Source of the DNA: Paludibacterium purpuratum | Lineage (GTDB): Bacteria; Pseudomonadota; Gammaproteobacteria; Burkholderiales; Chromobacteriaceae | Assembly: GCF_004363805.1 (NCBI RefSeq) | Contig: NZ_SNZP01000001.1 | Span: 292,690-356,689, forward strand | Length of the DNA: 64,000 nt | Direction of reading: 5' to 3' | In this document: in pieces, positions 43,270 to 51,610 of the stretch | Layout of the letters: the number at the start of each line of letters is the position of its first letter | Position numbering within the stretch: position 1 is the stretch's first letter | Notes under the pieces: model-generated | Told to the model about the DNA's origin: nothing | Databases searched by the model: none | Seen by the model: only the letters and a program-made list of their open reading frames with translations | Program-made: the position numbers and the translations under genes

Positions 43270-43872
43270 TTAGTCTTCGCTATCGGTTTCCAACTCGGAA
43301 CGCAGACGCGCGAAGTACTGGTGTATCGCCGCCACGGTCGGCGTGATGGCGCCAAGCCAGGCGGCTCGCTCCTCCGGGCTGATCTCGCTAAGATAAGGTT
43401 GCATTTCCTCGTCGTCCGCGCCTTCGAAGGCCAGCGCCATGATCGGCGCCATGAGATCCGACTGTGAAGGGTCATCCAGTAGTAGCGCCCAATCGTCGTA
43501 AGCCAGCTGAATGCCTTCGACGAAGCCGCGTGCCCAATCGTTACCGTGAAACACCCCGTGCTCGTCGGCATCCAGCCACGGATGGAAGGGTTGCTCGGAC
43601 TGAAGCGTGTGCGCGATGTCCAGCCAGTGGCGCATCAGCAGGTTGGCGAAGCGTTCCAGTCCCTGGGCGCCGGGGAAGGCATCCTCGTCGTCGAAAGCTT
43701 CTCCCAGAATGATCGGTAGACATTCGGTGGGCCTGATCTGTAGCGGTCCGCACAGCAAAGCCGTGAAGAAGCCGTCGAGCTGTTCGAGGTTCATGCAGTC
43801 CTGATCGCGGAACCGGGCCAGGGTCTCGGCCAGGCGTTGATAGTCCCGGTCAGTCAAGGCTTCGTATTTCAT
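43270..43872 (-). CDS. UPF0149 (YecA/YgfB-like) protein
   Basis: 200 residues from ATG 43872; an upstream GTG at 43884 is possible. Typical helical UPF0149 features are QDCMNLEQLDGFFTALLCGP (~21-40) and a WARGFVEGIQLAYDDWALLL stretch (~120). It lacks the C-terminal SEC-C zinc motif of longer YecA proteins. Cellular role not established. Convergent with the binding-protein gene, 8 bp apart. Confidence 0.85.
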   Translation of the reverse strand: MKYEALTDRDYQRLAETLARFRDQDCMNLEQLDGFFTALLCGPLQIRPTECLPIILGEAFDDEDAFPGAQGLERFANLLMRHWLDIAHTLQSEQPFHPWLDADEHGVFHGNDWARGFVEGIQLAYDDWALLLDDPSQSDLMAPIMALAFEGADDEEMQPYLSEISPEERAAWLGAITPTVAAIHQYFARLRSELETDSED

Positions 43873-44055
43873 GATGAGGCTCACGAAGTGGATGTGACGG
43901 CATTATCTGCGCTTTGCCGCACGATGGGGAAAAAATCTGAACGCCCGTCAGAATCGTCGACACAGAGTGGCACCGTCAGCTTTTCTCAAGGTGGTTCTGT
44001 CCGGTCTGCCGCGTGACTGTCAACATGGGCGAACTTACTATATGAGACTTTGCTT

Positions 44056-44709
44056 ATGTCAGATTTCGCTCAAACCGCGCGCACGCGCATGCGGCATTGC
44101 GCCCACAAGGCGAGCTATGACCGCGCCACGATCCACCAGGTGATCGACGATATTCCGGAATGCACCATTGCCTTGTGCGATCAGGAGACCGGTTTGCCGC
44201 GGCAGATGGTGTCGACCCACTGGCGCGTCGGCGATGCGCTGTACCTCCATGGCAGCAACGGCAGCGGTTTTTGCAAGCAGCTGGCAGCGGGTACGCCGGT
44301 ATCGGTGTCTATCGCCGCGACTGACGGCCTGGTGTTGGCGCGTTCGGCTTTCGATACTTCGATCAACTTCCGCTCGGTGACGATTTACGGCAAGTTCGAG
44401 GCGGTGCGGAGCCGCGACGAGCAACTGGCATTGCTGGAAGCTTTCTACGAGAAGTTGGTGCCGGGGCGCTGGCACGAAGTACGGGCGCCGACGCCGCAGG
44501 AAATGGCCGCGACCTTCGTGCTGCGCCTGCCGCTGCAGGAAGTGGTGGCCAAGCTGTCGGTCGGCGAGCCGGACGATCAGGCCGAAGCGCCGGGAGAGTG
44601 GGGGGGCGTTCGCGTCTACCGGCATGGTTGGGGCGAGGTGGTGGCGGATAGCGCAAGCCGGGAGATGCCGCTGCCGCCGAGCATCGCCCGTCTACTCGAA
44701 CGGGAGTGA
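44056..44709 (+). CDS. Pyridoxamine 5'-phosphate oxidase-like FMN-binding protein
   Basis: 217 residues from ATG 44056. Split-barrel flavin fold: CTIALCDQETGLPRQMVSTH, then WRVGDALYLHGSNGSGFCKQ and RSVTIYGKFEAVRSRDEQLA are characteristic of the NimA-like pyridoxamine-oxidase group, which reduces or binds small molecules with FMN. Substrate unknown. A REP-like hairpin follows its stop. Confidence 0.83.
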   Translation: MSDFAQTARTRMRHCAHKASYDRATIHQVIDDIPECTIALCDQETGLPRQMVSTHWRVGDALYLHGSNGSGFCKQLAAGTPVSVSIAATDGLVLARSAFDTSINFRSVTIYGKFEAVRSRDEQLALLEAFYEKLVPGRWHEVRAPTPQEMAATFVLRLPLQEVVAKLSVGEPDDQAEAPGEWGGVRVYRHGWGEVVADSASREMPLPPSIARLLERE

Positions 44710-44716
44710 GTGCGTA

Positions 44717-44742
44717 GGGTGCGTTCGCGAAGCAACGCACCC
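44717..44742. repeat. Dispersed GTGCGTTGC-type hairpin repeat, copy 2
   Basis: GGGTGCGTT and AACGCACCC arms around CGCGAAGC. Inverse of the core at 8841-8876. Located between convergent genes 7 bp after a stop codon. Confidence 0.65.
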
Positions 44743-44809
44743 ATTCACCGCCATTGCGCCATCCCGCCGAAGACAATGTTGCATTGCCTTCGGCGAATAC
44801 AACCTACCT

Positions 44810-45028
44810 TCAGGCGCGGGACTTCTCCTGCAGGATGGCGTAGATCTGGTCTTTCAGCAGCAATTTCTGCTTCTTGAGGATTTCCAACTCCAGTGCGCCC
44901 AGATGCTCTTGTCCGGATTCGGCATTCTGAATGCGTTGATCCAAGACGTTGTGATCCTCGAACAATCGACCGAAGTGCCGATCGCTCTGTTTCAATTGGG
45001 AAATCAGTTCGCGGTGCTCTCTGAACAT
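44810..45028 (-). CDS. YdcH-family (DUF465) small protein
   Basis: 72 residues from ATG 45028 with a strong AAGGAGG ribosome site. Almost entirely helical with heptad features: MFREHRELISQLKQSDRHFG then LEILKKQKLLLKDQIYAILQ, the standard DUF465 pattern of a short helical hairpin. Function unknown. Confidence 0.88.
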   Translation of the reverse strand: MFREHRELISQLKQSDRHFGRLFEDHNVLDQRIQNAESGQEHLGALELEILKKQKLLLKDQIYAILQEKSRA

Positions 45029-45296
45029 TCAGCCTCCTTGTATGCGATTGCCGTTGATTCCAGAGTACGCTTGTCGCGGGGGAAAGGCATCGGAAACGTC
45101 GGCTTTTTTCTTGTCGACCGCCAAGGCGTTGCGATTGCGCAAAAGTGGCGGTTGCGCTGGCTGATGAGGATGAAAGACGAAAAAATGCCCGGCATGAGGC
45201 CGGGCCAAGTTGAAACGCGGTGAAAACGGCCAAGCGATGATGGTCGGGATGCTCGATCCCCACCACATAACAAAACCGTACAGTCTAGTTATAAAT

Positions 45297-45340
45297 TTGA
45301 CGACGTTGTGTTGTCAAGTAAACTGTACCGATTAGTTCAA
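45297..45340 (+). promoter_or_regulatory. Promoter and possible operator of the TetR gene
   Basis: TTGACG (45297-45302), 16-bp spacer, TAAACT (45319-45324). An imperfect dyad with AACT and AGTT arms overlaps the start side (45321-45337). GTACAGT further upstream (45278) mirrors ACTGTAC (45322). Autoregulation is suggested. Confidence 0.4.
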
Positions 45341-45353
45341 TAAAGAGACGACG

Positions 45354-45974
45354 ATGCGAGTCAAAAGCGAGGCCAAACGCAACGGCATTGTTCAGGCGGC
45401 GATGGCGCTGTTTCTGGAGAAGGGCTTCGAAGCGAGTTCGATGGCGGATATCGCTCGGCGCGCAGGCGGCTCCAAAGCCACCCTGTATAGTTATTTTCCC
45501 TCCAAAGAAGCATTGTTCAGCGAAGTGATGGATCAGCATTGCGCCGCGCGCTTTGCCTGTGCATTCGACAATCTGCGCTTCGACGGCGACTTGTCGGCCT
45601 CGCTTTGCGCCTTCGGCCTGTCGCTGATGGCCGCGCTGTTGTCGCCGGACTTGTTGGCGATCCGGCGTAGCATCATTGCCGAGTCTGGCCGCTCGCCGGT
45701 CGGCGCCTTGTTCTATGAACAGGGCCCGCGGCGCGGCCTGATGCTACTGTCGCAGTTCTTGCAGAGCCAGATGCAGGCGGGACGCTTGCGCAGCCACGAT
45801 CCTTGGCTTGCGGCCATGCACCTGTTTTCCTTGCTGGAAGGCGACTATCCGTTGCGAGCCTTGCTCGGCATGATGCCCCACCTCGAAGTGACCGAACTGT
45901 CGGATCATGTTCAACAGGCGGTCGCCTTGTTCCTGTACGCCTATGCGCCCAACGCCGCACTCGGAGCGGCATGA
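45354..45974 (+). CDS. TetR family transcriptional regulator
   Basis: 206 residues. N-terminal helix-turn-helix (~8-55: GFEASSMADIARRAGGSKAT, then LYSYFPSKEALFSEVM). The C-terminal domain resembles TetR proteins linked to efflux pumps (GALFYEQGPRRGLMLLSQFL). The gene downstream is an MscS-type channel 63 bp away. No efflux pump is adjacent, so the target is unknown. Confidence 0.9.
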   Translation: MRVKSEAKRNGIVQAAMALFLEKGFEASSMADIARRAGGSKATLYSYFPSKEALFSEVMDQHCAARFACAFDNLRFDGDLSASLCAFGLSLMAALLSPDLLAIRRSIIAESGRSPVGALFYEQGPRRGLMLLSQFLQSQMQAGRLRSHDPWLAAMHLFSLLEGDYPLRALLGMMPHLEVTELSDHVQQAVALFLYAYAPNAALGAA

Positions 45975-46037
45975 ACCATCTATGATGTAAGCATGGTGTT
46001 TTCTGAGCTGTTCGATTGATTCTGCGCCGGAGAAAAC

Positions 46038-47660
46038 ATGATGCGAACCTGGCCGAATTGCCGATTCCTGTTGCTGATCGTTTGCTGGGCGTGCTTGTCG
46101 GCCGGGGCCGCGGCGCTACCGGTCGATAGTTCCGCGCCGGCCGTCGCCGACTCGGCTGAGCTGGTGGTGAATTACCGTCCGATCATGTCGTTTCGCACCA
46201 ATCTGTTTGGCGCGACCGCCAGCGTACGTGCCGAGCGAGCGCGCGCGCTGATCGAGCAATCCCTGGCGCAACAGGGGACGCTGCAAGTCGCGGTGCAGAC
46301 CAGCTCGATTGGACAACTGATCTTATTGGGCAATCGTCTGGTGTTCGTGGTGACTGACGGCGACGCCGATCCCTTGGTTAACGAGAACGCCGCCATGGTT
46401 GCCGCACGTGCGGCCGAGCGCTTACGCCAAGTGGTGGCGGAGACGCGCGAGGCGAGCAACCTGCATGCGCTGTTACAGGCCACCGGCCTGTCCGCTGTGG
46501 CGACCTTGGTGTATCTGCTGTCGTTGTGGTTACTGGGGCGGCTGCGCCGCTGGTCGGCCGCGCGCTTGGTCGCGTTGGCCGAACGCAAGGTCAGCACATT
46601 GAAAGTCGGCAATACCGAACTGATCGATCGTCGTCAGTTATATCCATTCCTGGGCCGTTTATTGACGGTTTTCGGCTGGTTGATCATTGCGCTCTTGAGC
46701 GATCGCTGGCTGAGCTTCGTGCTATTGCAATTCCCGTATACCCGACCTTGGGGCGAGAGGCTCGATCAATACCTGCTGAGCCTGGGCGGCGGTCTGTTCG
46801 ATGCCGTGCTCAGTACTTTGCCCGGGCTGGGCGTGGCGCTGATGATTTTTTTCCTGGCGCGACTGGCGACCGGACTGGTCGGCCACGTGTGTCAACGCCT
46901 GGCCGATGGCGGCGTCGGCTGGTTGGGCGCCGACACCCTGTCGACTACGCGCCGCCTGCTGGGATTCGCCGTTTGGCTATTCGCGCTGGCGATGGCCTAT
47001 CCCTACCTGCCCGGCGCGCAGACCGAAGCCTTCAAAGGCTTATCGGTACTGCTGGGCTTGATGGTGACACTGGGGGCATCGAGCATTGTCGGCCAAGGCG
47101 CGGCCGGGTTGATCCTGACCTATACCCGCACTTTCCGGCCCGGAGAATACGTGCGCGTCGGCGACTTCGAAGGCACGGTGATGGAAATGGGGTTGTTCAC
47201 CACCCGCATCCGCACCGGCATGGGCGAGGAGCTGACCCTGCCCAATGCGCTGATCACCGGCAGCGTCACGCGCAACTATTCACGGGCGGGGACGGGGCAG
47301 GGCTACATCGTCGATACCACGGTGACCATCGGCTACGACACGCCGTGGCGGCAGGTGGAGGCGATGTTGATCGAAGCGGCGCACATGACGCCGGGCATTG
47401 CCGATACCCCCGCGCCACGGGTCTTTCAGACCGCGCTGTCCGATTTCTATCCGGTATATCGATTGGCGGCGCGGGCCGTGCCTTCGACGCCGGCGTCTCG
47501 CGCCGAATTGCTGTCGACCTTGCACGCCAACATCCAGGACGTCTTCAATCGCCATGGTGTGCAGATCATGTCGCCGCACTACATGGCGGATGGCGCCGAG
47601 CCTAAGATTGTGCCGCCCGCCGACTGGTATGCTCCGCCGGCCGACAGTAAAAGATCGTAA
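46038..47660 (+). CDS. MscS-family mechanosensitive ion channel
   Basis: 540 residues. A signal peptide (~1-27) precedes a periplasmic lead region (~28-140) and then several transmembrane helices. The pore helix and MscS beta domain read LGASSIVGQGAAGLILTYTR then TFRPGEYVRVGDFEGTVMEM, with EELTLPNALITGSVTRNYSR. Opens on membrane tension to release solutes. Larger than E. coli MscS (286), like the YbdG/YnaI-type channels, though its signal peptide and lead region are unusual. RBS GGAGAAAA upstream of the tandem ATGs. Confidence 0.9.
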   Translation: MMRTWPNCRFLLLIVCWACLSAGAAALPVDSSAPAVADSAELVVNYRPIMSFRTNLFGATASVRAERARALIEQSLAQQGTLQVAVQTSSIGQLILLGNRLVFVVTDGDADPLVNENAAMVAARAAERLRQVVAETREASNLHALLQATGLSAVATLVYLLSLWLLGRLRRWSAARLVALAERKVSTLKVGNTELIDRRQLYPFLGRLLTVFGWLIIALLSDRWLSFVLLQFPYTRPWGERLDQYLLSLGGGLFDAVLSTLPGLGVALMIFFLARLATGLVGHVCQRLADGGVGWLGADTLSTTRRLLGFAVWLFALAMAYPYLPGAQTEAFKGLSVLLGLMVTLGASSIVGQGAAGLILTYTRTFRPGEYVRVGDFEGTVMEMGLFTTRIRTGMGEELTLPNALITGSVTRNYSRAGTGQGYIVDTTVTIGYDTPWRQVEAMLIEAAHMTPGIADTPAPRVFQTALSDFYPVYRLAARAVPSTPASRAELLSTLHANIQDVFNRHGVQIMSPHYMADGAEPKIVPPADWYAPPADSKRS

Positions 47661-47668
47661 GCGGGCGC

Positions 47669-48196
47669 TTATGCCGGGCTATCGCTCAGCACATGGTTGA
47701 GGTGCGGCGTTTCACCCAGCAGGAAGTGCGTTTTGCCGACCTCGCGCATGCCTTGCGCGGCGTAGAAGGCGCGTGCCCGGCGATTGTGCGTCCAGACGGT
47801 CAGCCAGAGTTGTCCTGCGTGGGCCCGGCTGGCGGCAAGCAAGGCGCGGCCAATGCCCCTGCCGACGAAAAGCGGGTGGACATAAAGCGTTTCCAGTTCG
47901 CTGTCGGCCAGCCGATCGGCCGGGCAGGGCTGGTCGAGCGCCAGTCGGGCGAATCCCAGCAAGCGCTCGCCGCGGACGGCGACCAAAATCCGTTGCCGTG
48001 GATCGGCGAGCCAGTCCTCGAATTGCTCTGGCGTCAGATTGTGCTGGACGTGGGCCGCCAACTCGTCGTCGATACCGTCGACGGCGTAGGTATGCAGAAA
48101 CACCAGCATGCCCAAGGCGGCCAGTGCCCGAGCATCGTCATACACCGCCTGGCGGATGACGATGGCGCCGTCCGCCGTGGTGCTGTGCGTTGCCAT
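47669..48196 (-). CDS. GNAT family N-acetyltransferase
   Basis: 175 residues from ATG 48196. LETLYVHPLFVGRGIGRALL is the acetyl-CoA P-loop strand and helix, and WTHNRRARAFYAAQGMREVG the C-terminal signature. Starts 11 bp after the glutathione transferase gene on the same strand, so they are probably an operon. Substrate unknown. Confidence 0.87.
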   Translation of the reverse strand: MATHSTTADGAIVIRQAVYDDARALAALGMLVFLHTYAVDGIDDELAAHVQHNLTPEQFEDWLADPRQRILVAVRGERLLGFARLALDQPCPADRLADSELETLYVHPLFVGRGIGRALLAASRAHAGQLWLTVWTHNRRARAFYAAQGMREVGKTHFLLGETPHLNHVLSDSPA

Positions 48197-48207
48197 TGTC
48201 GGGTCGC

Positions 48208-48912
48208 TCAAGTGCGCGCCGGGATCTCGAGTCCGCGTTGCACCGCCGGACGTTGCAAGAAGGCCTGCAATACCCGGTCGACCTGCTTGAAGTCCTGGTA
48301 GCCGACCAATTCTCCCGCGTCGTAGTAGCCGATCAGATTGCGTACCCACGGCAGGATGGCCATGTCGGCGATGGTGTAAGGCTCGCCAAGCATCCAGTCG
48401 CGTCCGGCCAGGTGGCGATCCAGCACCGTCAGCAGGCGGCGCGATTCGGCCACGTAGCGGTCGCGCGGCCGCTTGTCCTCGAAGTCCTTGCCGGCGAATT
48501 TATGGAAGAACCCCAACTGGCCGAACATCGGTCCGACGCCGCCCATCTGGAACATCACCCACTGCAGCGTTTCGTAGCGGCGCGCCGGCTCATCCGGCAG
48601 GAAGCGGCCGGTCTTTTCGGCCAGATAGATCAGGATGGCGCCGGACTCGAACAAAGCCAGCGGTTGGCCGCCTGGTCCGTTCGGGTCGAGGATGGCCGGA
48701 ATCTTGTTGTTGGGGTTGAGCGACAGGAATTCCGGCGACATCTGGTCGTTGCTGTCGAAGCGCACGGTATGCGCCTCATAGGGCAGACCGGTTTCTTCCA
48801 GCATGATCGATACCTTGACGCCGTTGGGCGTGGGCAAGGAATACAATTGCAGCCGGTCGGGATGCTGGGCCGGCCATTTACTGGTGATGGCGAAGTCGGT
48901 CAGAGTGCTCAT
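48208..48912 (-). CDS. Glutathione transferase (YfcG/Nu-class, disulfide-bond oxidoreductase type)
   Basis: 234 residues from ATG 48912, with AAGG seven bases upstream. SLPTPNGVKVSIMLEETGLP has the TPNG motif that replaces the catalytic Tyr/Ser in YfcG/YghU. NPNNKIPAILDPNGPGGQPL and LFESGAILIYLAEKTGRFLP are the glutathione-binding region; the C-terminal helical domain is complete. Likely a glutathione-dependent disulfide reductase. Confidence 0.9.
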   Translation of the reverse strand: MSTLTDFAITSKWPAQHPDRLQLYSLPTPNGVKVSIMLEETGLPYEAHTVRFDSNDQMSPEFLSLNPNNKIPAILDPNGPGGQPLALFESGAILIYLAEKTGRFLPDEPARRYETLQWVMFQMGGVGPMFGQLGFFHKFAGKDFEDKRPRDRYVAESRRLLTVLDRHLAGRDWMLGEPYTIADMAILPWVRNLIGYYDAGELVGYQDFKQVDRVLQAFLQRPAVQRGLEIPART

Positions 48913-48990
48913 GCGCATGCCTTTCGGAGAACTTTGTCTAGGCCGTTAGCATAAAGCAAAGCGCCGGTGTCGTGGCAACGACAAACGAGG

Positions 48991-49410
48991 TCAGACGGTG
49001 GGACGAGGAACGTTGATCATCCAGGGAATGCCGAAGCGGTCGATCACCATCCCGAAGCCCAGGGCCCAAAACGTTGCCTGAAAGGGCATGTTGACGCGAC
49101 CGCCAAGTGATAACGCCTGAAAATAACGCTCGCCCGCGGCCAAGTCGTTGGAGGCGATCGACAGGTGGTAGCCGGTATGTGTCGCGCCTTCCTTGCCGTC
49201 GCCGTCGGACATCATCACATTGCTGTCGCCGATCTTGAGCGTGGCATGCATGATCTTGTCGGCCGAGTCCGGCGCGGGCGGGCAGTCGGGATTGGGCGGG
49301 GCGTCTTTAAAGTGCAGCTTCATGAGGACTTCGGCGCCCAGCGCCTGGCGATAGAAGGCGATGGCTTCCTCGCAGCAGCCTGGGAAAAAAATATACGGTT
49401 GGACTTGCAT
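48991..49410 (-). CDS. PhnB-like VOC superfamily protein
   Basis: 139 residues. Glyoxalase/bleomycin-resistance fold of the PhnB type: YIFFPGCCEEAIAFYRQALG opens the first beta-alpha-beta unit, and ALSLGGRVNMPFQATFWALG then FGMVIDRFGIPWMINV close the second. Role unknown; small-molecule binding likely. Confidence 0.88.
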   Translation of the reverse strand: MQVQPYIFFPGCCEEAIAFYRQALGAEVLMKLHFKDAPPNPDCPPAPDSADKIMHATLKIGDSNVMMSDGDGKEGATHTGYHLSIASNDLAAGERYFQALSLGGRVNMPFQATFWALGFGMVIDRFGIPWMINVPRPTV

Positions 49411-49545
49411 GGCAGATCTCCTGCGGTTGGGGGGCGGCGGCGAAAGGTCGGGGGCAATCGCCCGGACAGAAAAACGACAGTGGAAGCGAAATATAGTCTA
49501 TGACATGCAGTTTTGCTCGGGCGAGCGCATGGCGCCCATGATCGC

Positions 49546-49574
49546 TTGTCATGACAGTGTCCGGACATTAAAAT
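49546..49574 (+). promoter_or_regulatory. Promoter with twin palindromes for the toxin-antitoxin pair
   Basis: TTGTCA (49546-49551), 17-bp spacer, TAAAAT (49569-49574). Two 10-bp palindromes, TGTCATGACA (49547-49556) and TGTCCGGACA (49558-49567), sit 11 bp apart and cover the -35 and spacer. This is a typical layout for cooperative ribbon-helix-helix antitoxin binding and autorepression. Confidence 0.75.
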
Positions 49575-49604
49575 GAATGCATTGAGAACCCGCAGGGGTA
49601 ATGT

Positions 49605-49883
49605 ATGAGCACTTTGAATCTTTCCAAAACAGAGCGCATCGATGTCCGGGCCAGTAGCCCGGTCAAGCAGCTCCTTCAGGAGGCTGCGCGTGCTTGCCAC
49701 AAAAATGTCAGCGAGTTTCTGCTGGACGCGGGTGTGACTGCGGCCACGCAGACGCTGGCGGATCGCCGACAGTTCTTGCTGGACGAGACGCAGTGGCAAG
49801 CGTTTCAGGATGCACTGGATCGTCCGGTGGTGCACAAGCCACGCCTGAAAAAGCTGCTGGGTGAGCCAGGAGTCCTGGATTGA
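49605..49883 (+). CDS. DUF1778 (TacA/AtaR-type) antitoxin
   Basis: 92 residues. The ribbon-helix-helix is SKTERIDVRASSPVKQLLQE then AARACHKNVSEFLLDAG. The tail (TQWQAFQDALDRPVVHKPRL) is the toxin-neutralising region of this family. Stop overlaps the start of the acetyltransferase toxin. It should repress the promoter at 49546. Confidence 0.92.
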   Translation: MSTLNLSKTERIDVRASSPVKQLLQEAARACHKNVSEFLLDAGVTAATQTLADRRQFLLDETQWQAFQDALDRPVVHKPRLKKLLGEPGVLD

Positions 49884-50389
49884 GCGGAGGCTATTCGCCC
49901 GTCCGTAAACTTGCGGCAACGGACGAGGTTGATGCCTTCGATTGCGGCCAGGTACCATTGGATCAGTTTCTGCAGCGCTATGCACTGGTCAATCAGAAGG
50001 CCAACAGTGCGCAGACCTACGTGTGCAACCAGGGTAACGCGGTGGTCGGTTTTTACAGTCTTGCCGTTGGCAGCGTCGATCCGGTGGGGGCGCCTCCCAG
50101 GGTGCTTAAAGGTCTGGCGCGCCACCCGGTGCCGGTGATGATTCTGGCACGGCTCGCCGTGGACAAGGAACACCAACGAAAAGGCCTGGGGAAGGCCCTG
50201 TTAAAGGATGCCCTTCTGCGTACATCGCACGCCGCCGACATCGCGGGCATCCGATGCCTGCTGGTGCACGCCAAGGACGACACGGCGCGGCAATGGTACG
50301 AATCCTGGGAGTTCGAGCCCAGTCCGAGCGACCCTTATCACCTGTTCTTGTTGCTCAAGGATCTGAATAGCTTGTTGGGTGTCGCTTGA
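49880..50389 (+). CDS. GNAT toxin (TacT/AtaT-type)
   Basis: 169 residues if translation starts at TTG 49880, which overlaps the antitoxin stop (TTGA) and gives tight coupling. Acetyl-CoA motif LARLAVDKEHQRKGLGKALL (~95) and the C-terminal WYESWEFEPSPSDPYHLFLL with the catalytic-type Tyr (~140). Family members acetylate the amino group of aminoacyl-tRNA and stop translation. All key motifs are intact, so the pair looks functional. Confidence 0.9.
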   Translation: MSGGYSPVRKLAATDEVDAFDCGQVPLDQFLQRYALVNQKANSAQTYVCNQGNAVVGFYSLAVGSVDPVGAPPRVLKGLARHPVPVMILARLAVDKEHQRKGLGKALLKDALLRTSHAADIAGIRCLLVHAKDDTARQWYESWEFEPSPSDPYHLFLLLKDLNSLLGVA

Positions 50390-50424
50390 GTCGGCTCCAA
50401 TGCCCAATGAACATTGATTACAGA

Positions 50425-50453
50425 AAAAGGACCGCTCACCGAGCGGTCCTTTT
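50425..50453. terminator. Bidirectional intrinsic terminator
   Basis: AAAAGGACCGCTC, loop ACC, GAGCGGTCCTTTT. It serves the toxin gene rightwards. Leftwards it lies 24 bp past the stop of the displaced rlmD tail and is probably the original rlmD terminator. Confidence 0.88.
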
Positions 50454-50477
50454 GGGTTTTAGCCGTCGCAGACCGTC

Positions 50478-50558
50478 TTACTGCTCGCCATCCTTCTCCG
50501 CACTACGCGAGTCGTAGTAGTCCTTGTTGTCCAGATAATGCTGGTAGCGCGCCATCTT
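50478..50558 (-). pseudogene. Displaced 3' end of rlmD (distal att copy)
   Basis: Minus-strand translation gives [20 protein letters not shown] then KDGEQ and a stop, matching the RlmD C-terminus ([20 protein letters not shown] then KDEQ). It contains the 23-bp segment CTACGCGAGTCGTAG...TCCTT (50503-50525) found identically at 51797-51819. It is a gene fragment with no start, the far boundary of the islet. Confidence 0.88.
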
Positions 50559-50719
50559 TAGATGGTGTGTGTGCTTGAACTCCAGCAATCAATACAAATG
50601 GTTGGGGTATCAGGTGGATGTTGCCTATGGCTTCTCTGTTTTTATATGACGAAAGCATTGTTGTTTTTGAAGTCTAGCATTATCTGCTATGCATATATTA
50701 AGCATATGGGGGTGATGAA

Positions 50720-51610
50720 ATGCTTAATTCCAAAACAACTGTGATATTAGGGTTTTTGAGTCTTCTAGGGCTGGCTGCTTGTGGGAGCAAACAAGTGGCC
50801 ATGCCTGCTGAAGCTCCCGCCGCCGCTTCAGAATACCAACCTGCCGCATCAACCCTTGCAGTGGAAAGCTCGGCAGGCGTTGTCGCTCCAAATGAAGCAG
50901 GAGGCATCACTGCAGATAAAAACAAAGCAGAAGGCGTAACTGCCGATAAAAATAAAGCGACAGGAGTCACACCCGAAAAGAATGAAGCAGGAGGTGTGAC
51001 TGCCTATAACAACGATGAAGAGGTCGCTAAAAAAAGAGAGGAATACATTAACGCTTTGCATAAGGGAAATGCGGTAGCCGCTGGCCCGAGCGACCTTGAT
51101 TTCGGTGTGAGCGCAAAATTCATGCTGCGATATTCGCCTAAAAAAAATATCGAGCAGCTTGCGCAAGAGGTGAGAGAGACCTTTCGTAAAAATGGGTATC
51201 AGAATGTAGAGGTTCAAAGCGGAGGAGTCACTGCTGGGTTTACTATGAAAGCCGAGTTAACGGGCAGCCCGGACCAAGTGGATATTGTTGCGGATAGTGG
51301 AAATGGCCCGTCTGGCGTACAAGATGTCCTTAATGCGAGGGATCGCACGTGGATTTGGTATGTCAGGCCAAAGGTACTTTCAGGCGATATCCCTCTTCAA
51401 TTTCATCTTTATGTCGTCATGCCCAAAGAACTGGGAAAGCCTGAACTGCTGGATACCCTTGATAAGAAGTTGATTGCTCATCCAACAATCGTTGGGGTGT
51501 TCCAAAAGTATTGGGTGATTGTTTCAGCCGTTGGAGGCTCGTTAGGTTGGTACTTCCGTGAGTTTTTTAGGGCGCTTTTGAAGAGGCTTTTTGGAACTGG
51601 TGAGCGGTAA
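50720..51610 (+). CDS. Repeat-containing lipoprotein with C-terminal hydrophobic segment (islet cargo)
   Basis: 296 residues. Lipoprotein signal peptide with lipobox LAAC (Cys ~21). An Ala/Pro-rich spacer precedes four 10-residue repeats (~58-97; e.g. NEAGGITADK, NKAEGVTADK), encoded by four 30-bp units at 50891-51010. A folded middle part (KFMLRYSPKKNIEQLAQEVR ...) is followed by a moderately hydrophobic segment near the end (VFQKYWVIVSAVGGSLGWYF) and a basic tail. No known family. Possibly an envelope protein that helps the islet's host; the codon and base use differ from neighbours, consistent with transfer. Confidence 0.75.
   Translation: MLNSKTTVILGFLSLLGLAACGSKQVAMPAEAPAAASEYQPAASTLAVESSAGVVAPNEAGGITADKNKAEGVTADKNKATGVTPEKNEAGGVTAYNNDEEVAKKREEYINALHKGNAVAAGPSDLDFGVSAKFMLRYSPKKNIEQLAQEVRETFRKNGYQNVEVQSGGVTAGFTMKAELTGSPDQVDIVADSGNGPSGVQDVLNARDRTWIWYVRPKVLSGDIPLQFHLYVVMPKELGKPELLDTLDKKLIAHPTIVGVFQKYWVIVSAVGGSLGWYFREFFRALLKRLFGTGER

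Noticed and set aside
50562..50744. A 60-codon frame upstream of the islet lipoprotein
   Set aside because: Hydrophobic chance frame overlapping the lipoprotein start with no ribosome site or similarity.
50891..51010. Four 30-bp repeats as a possible CRISPR array
   Set aside because: The units are contiguous without spacers and are in frame as decapeptide repeats of the lipoprotein.
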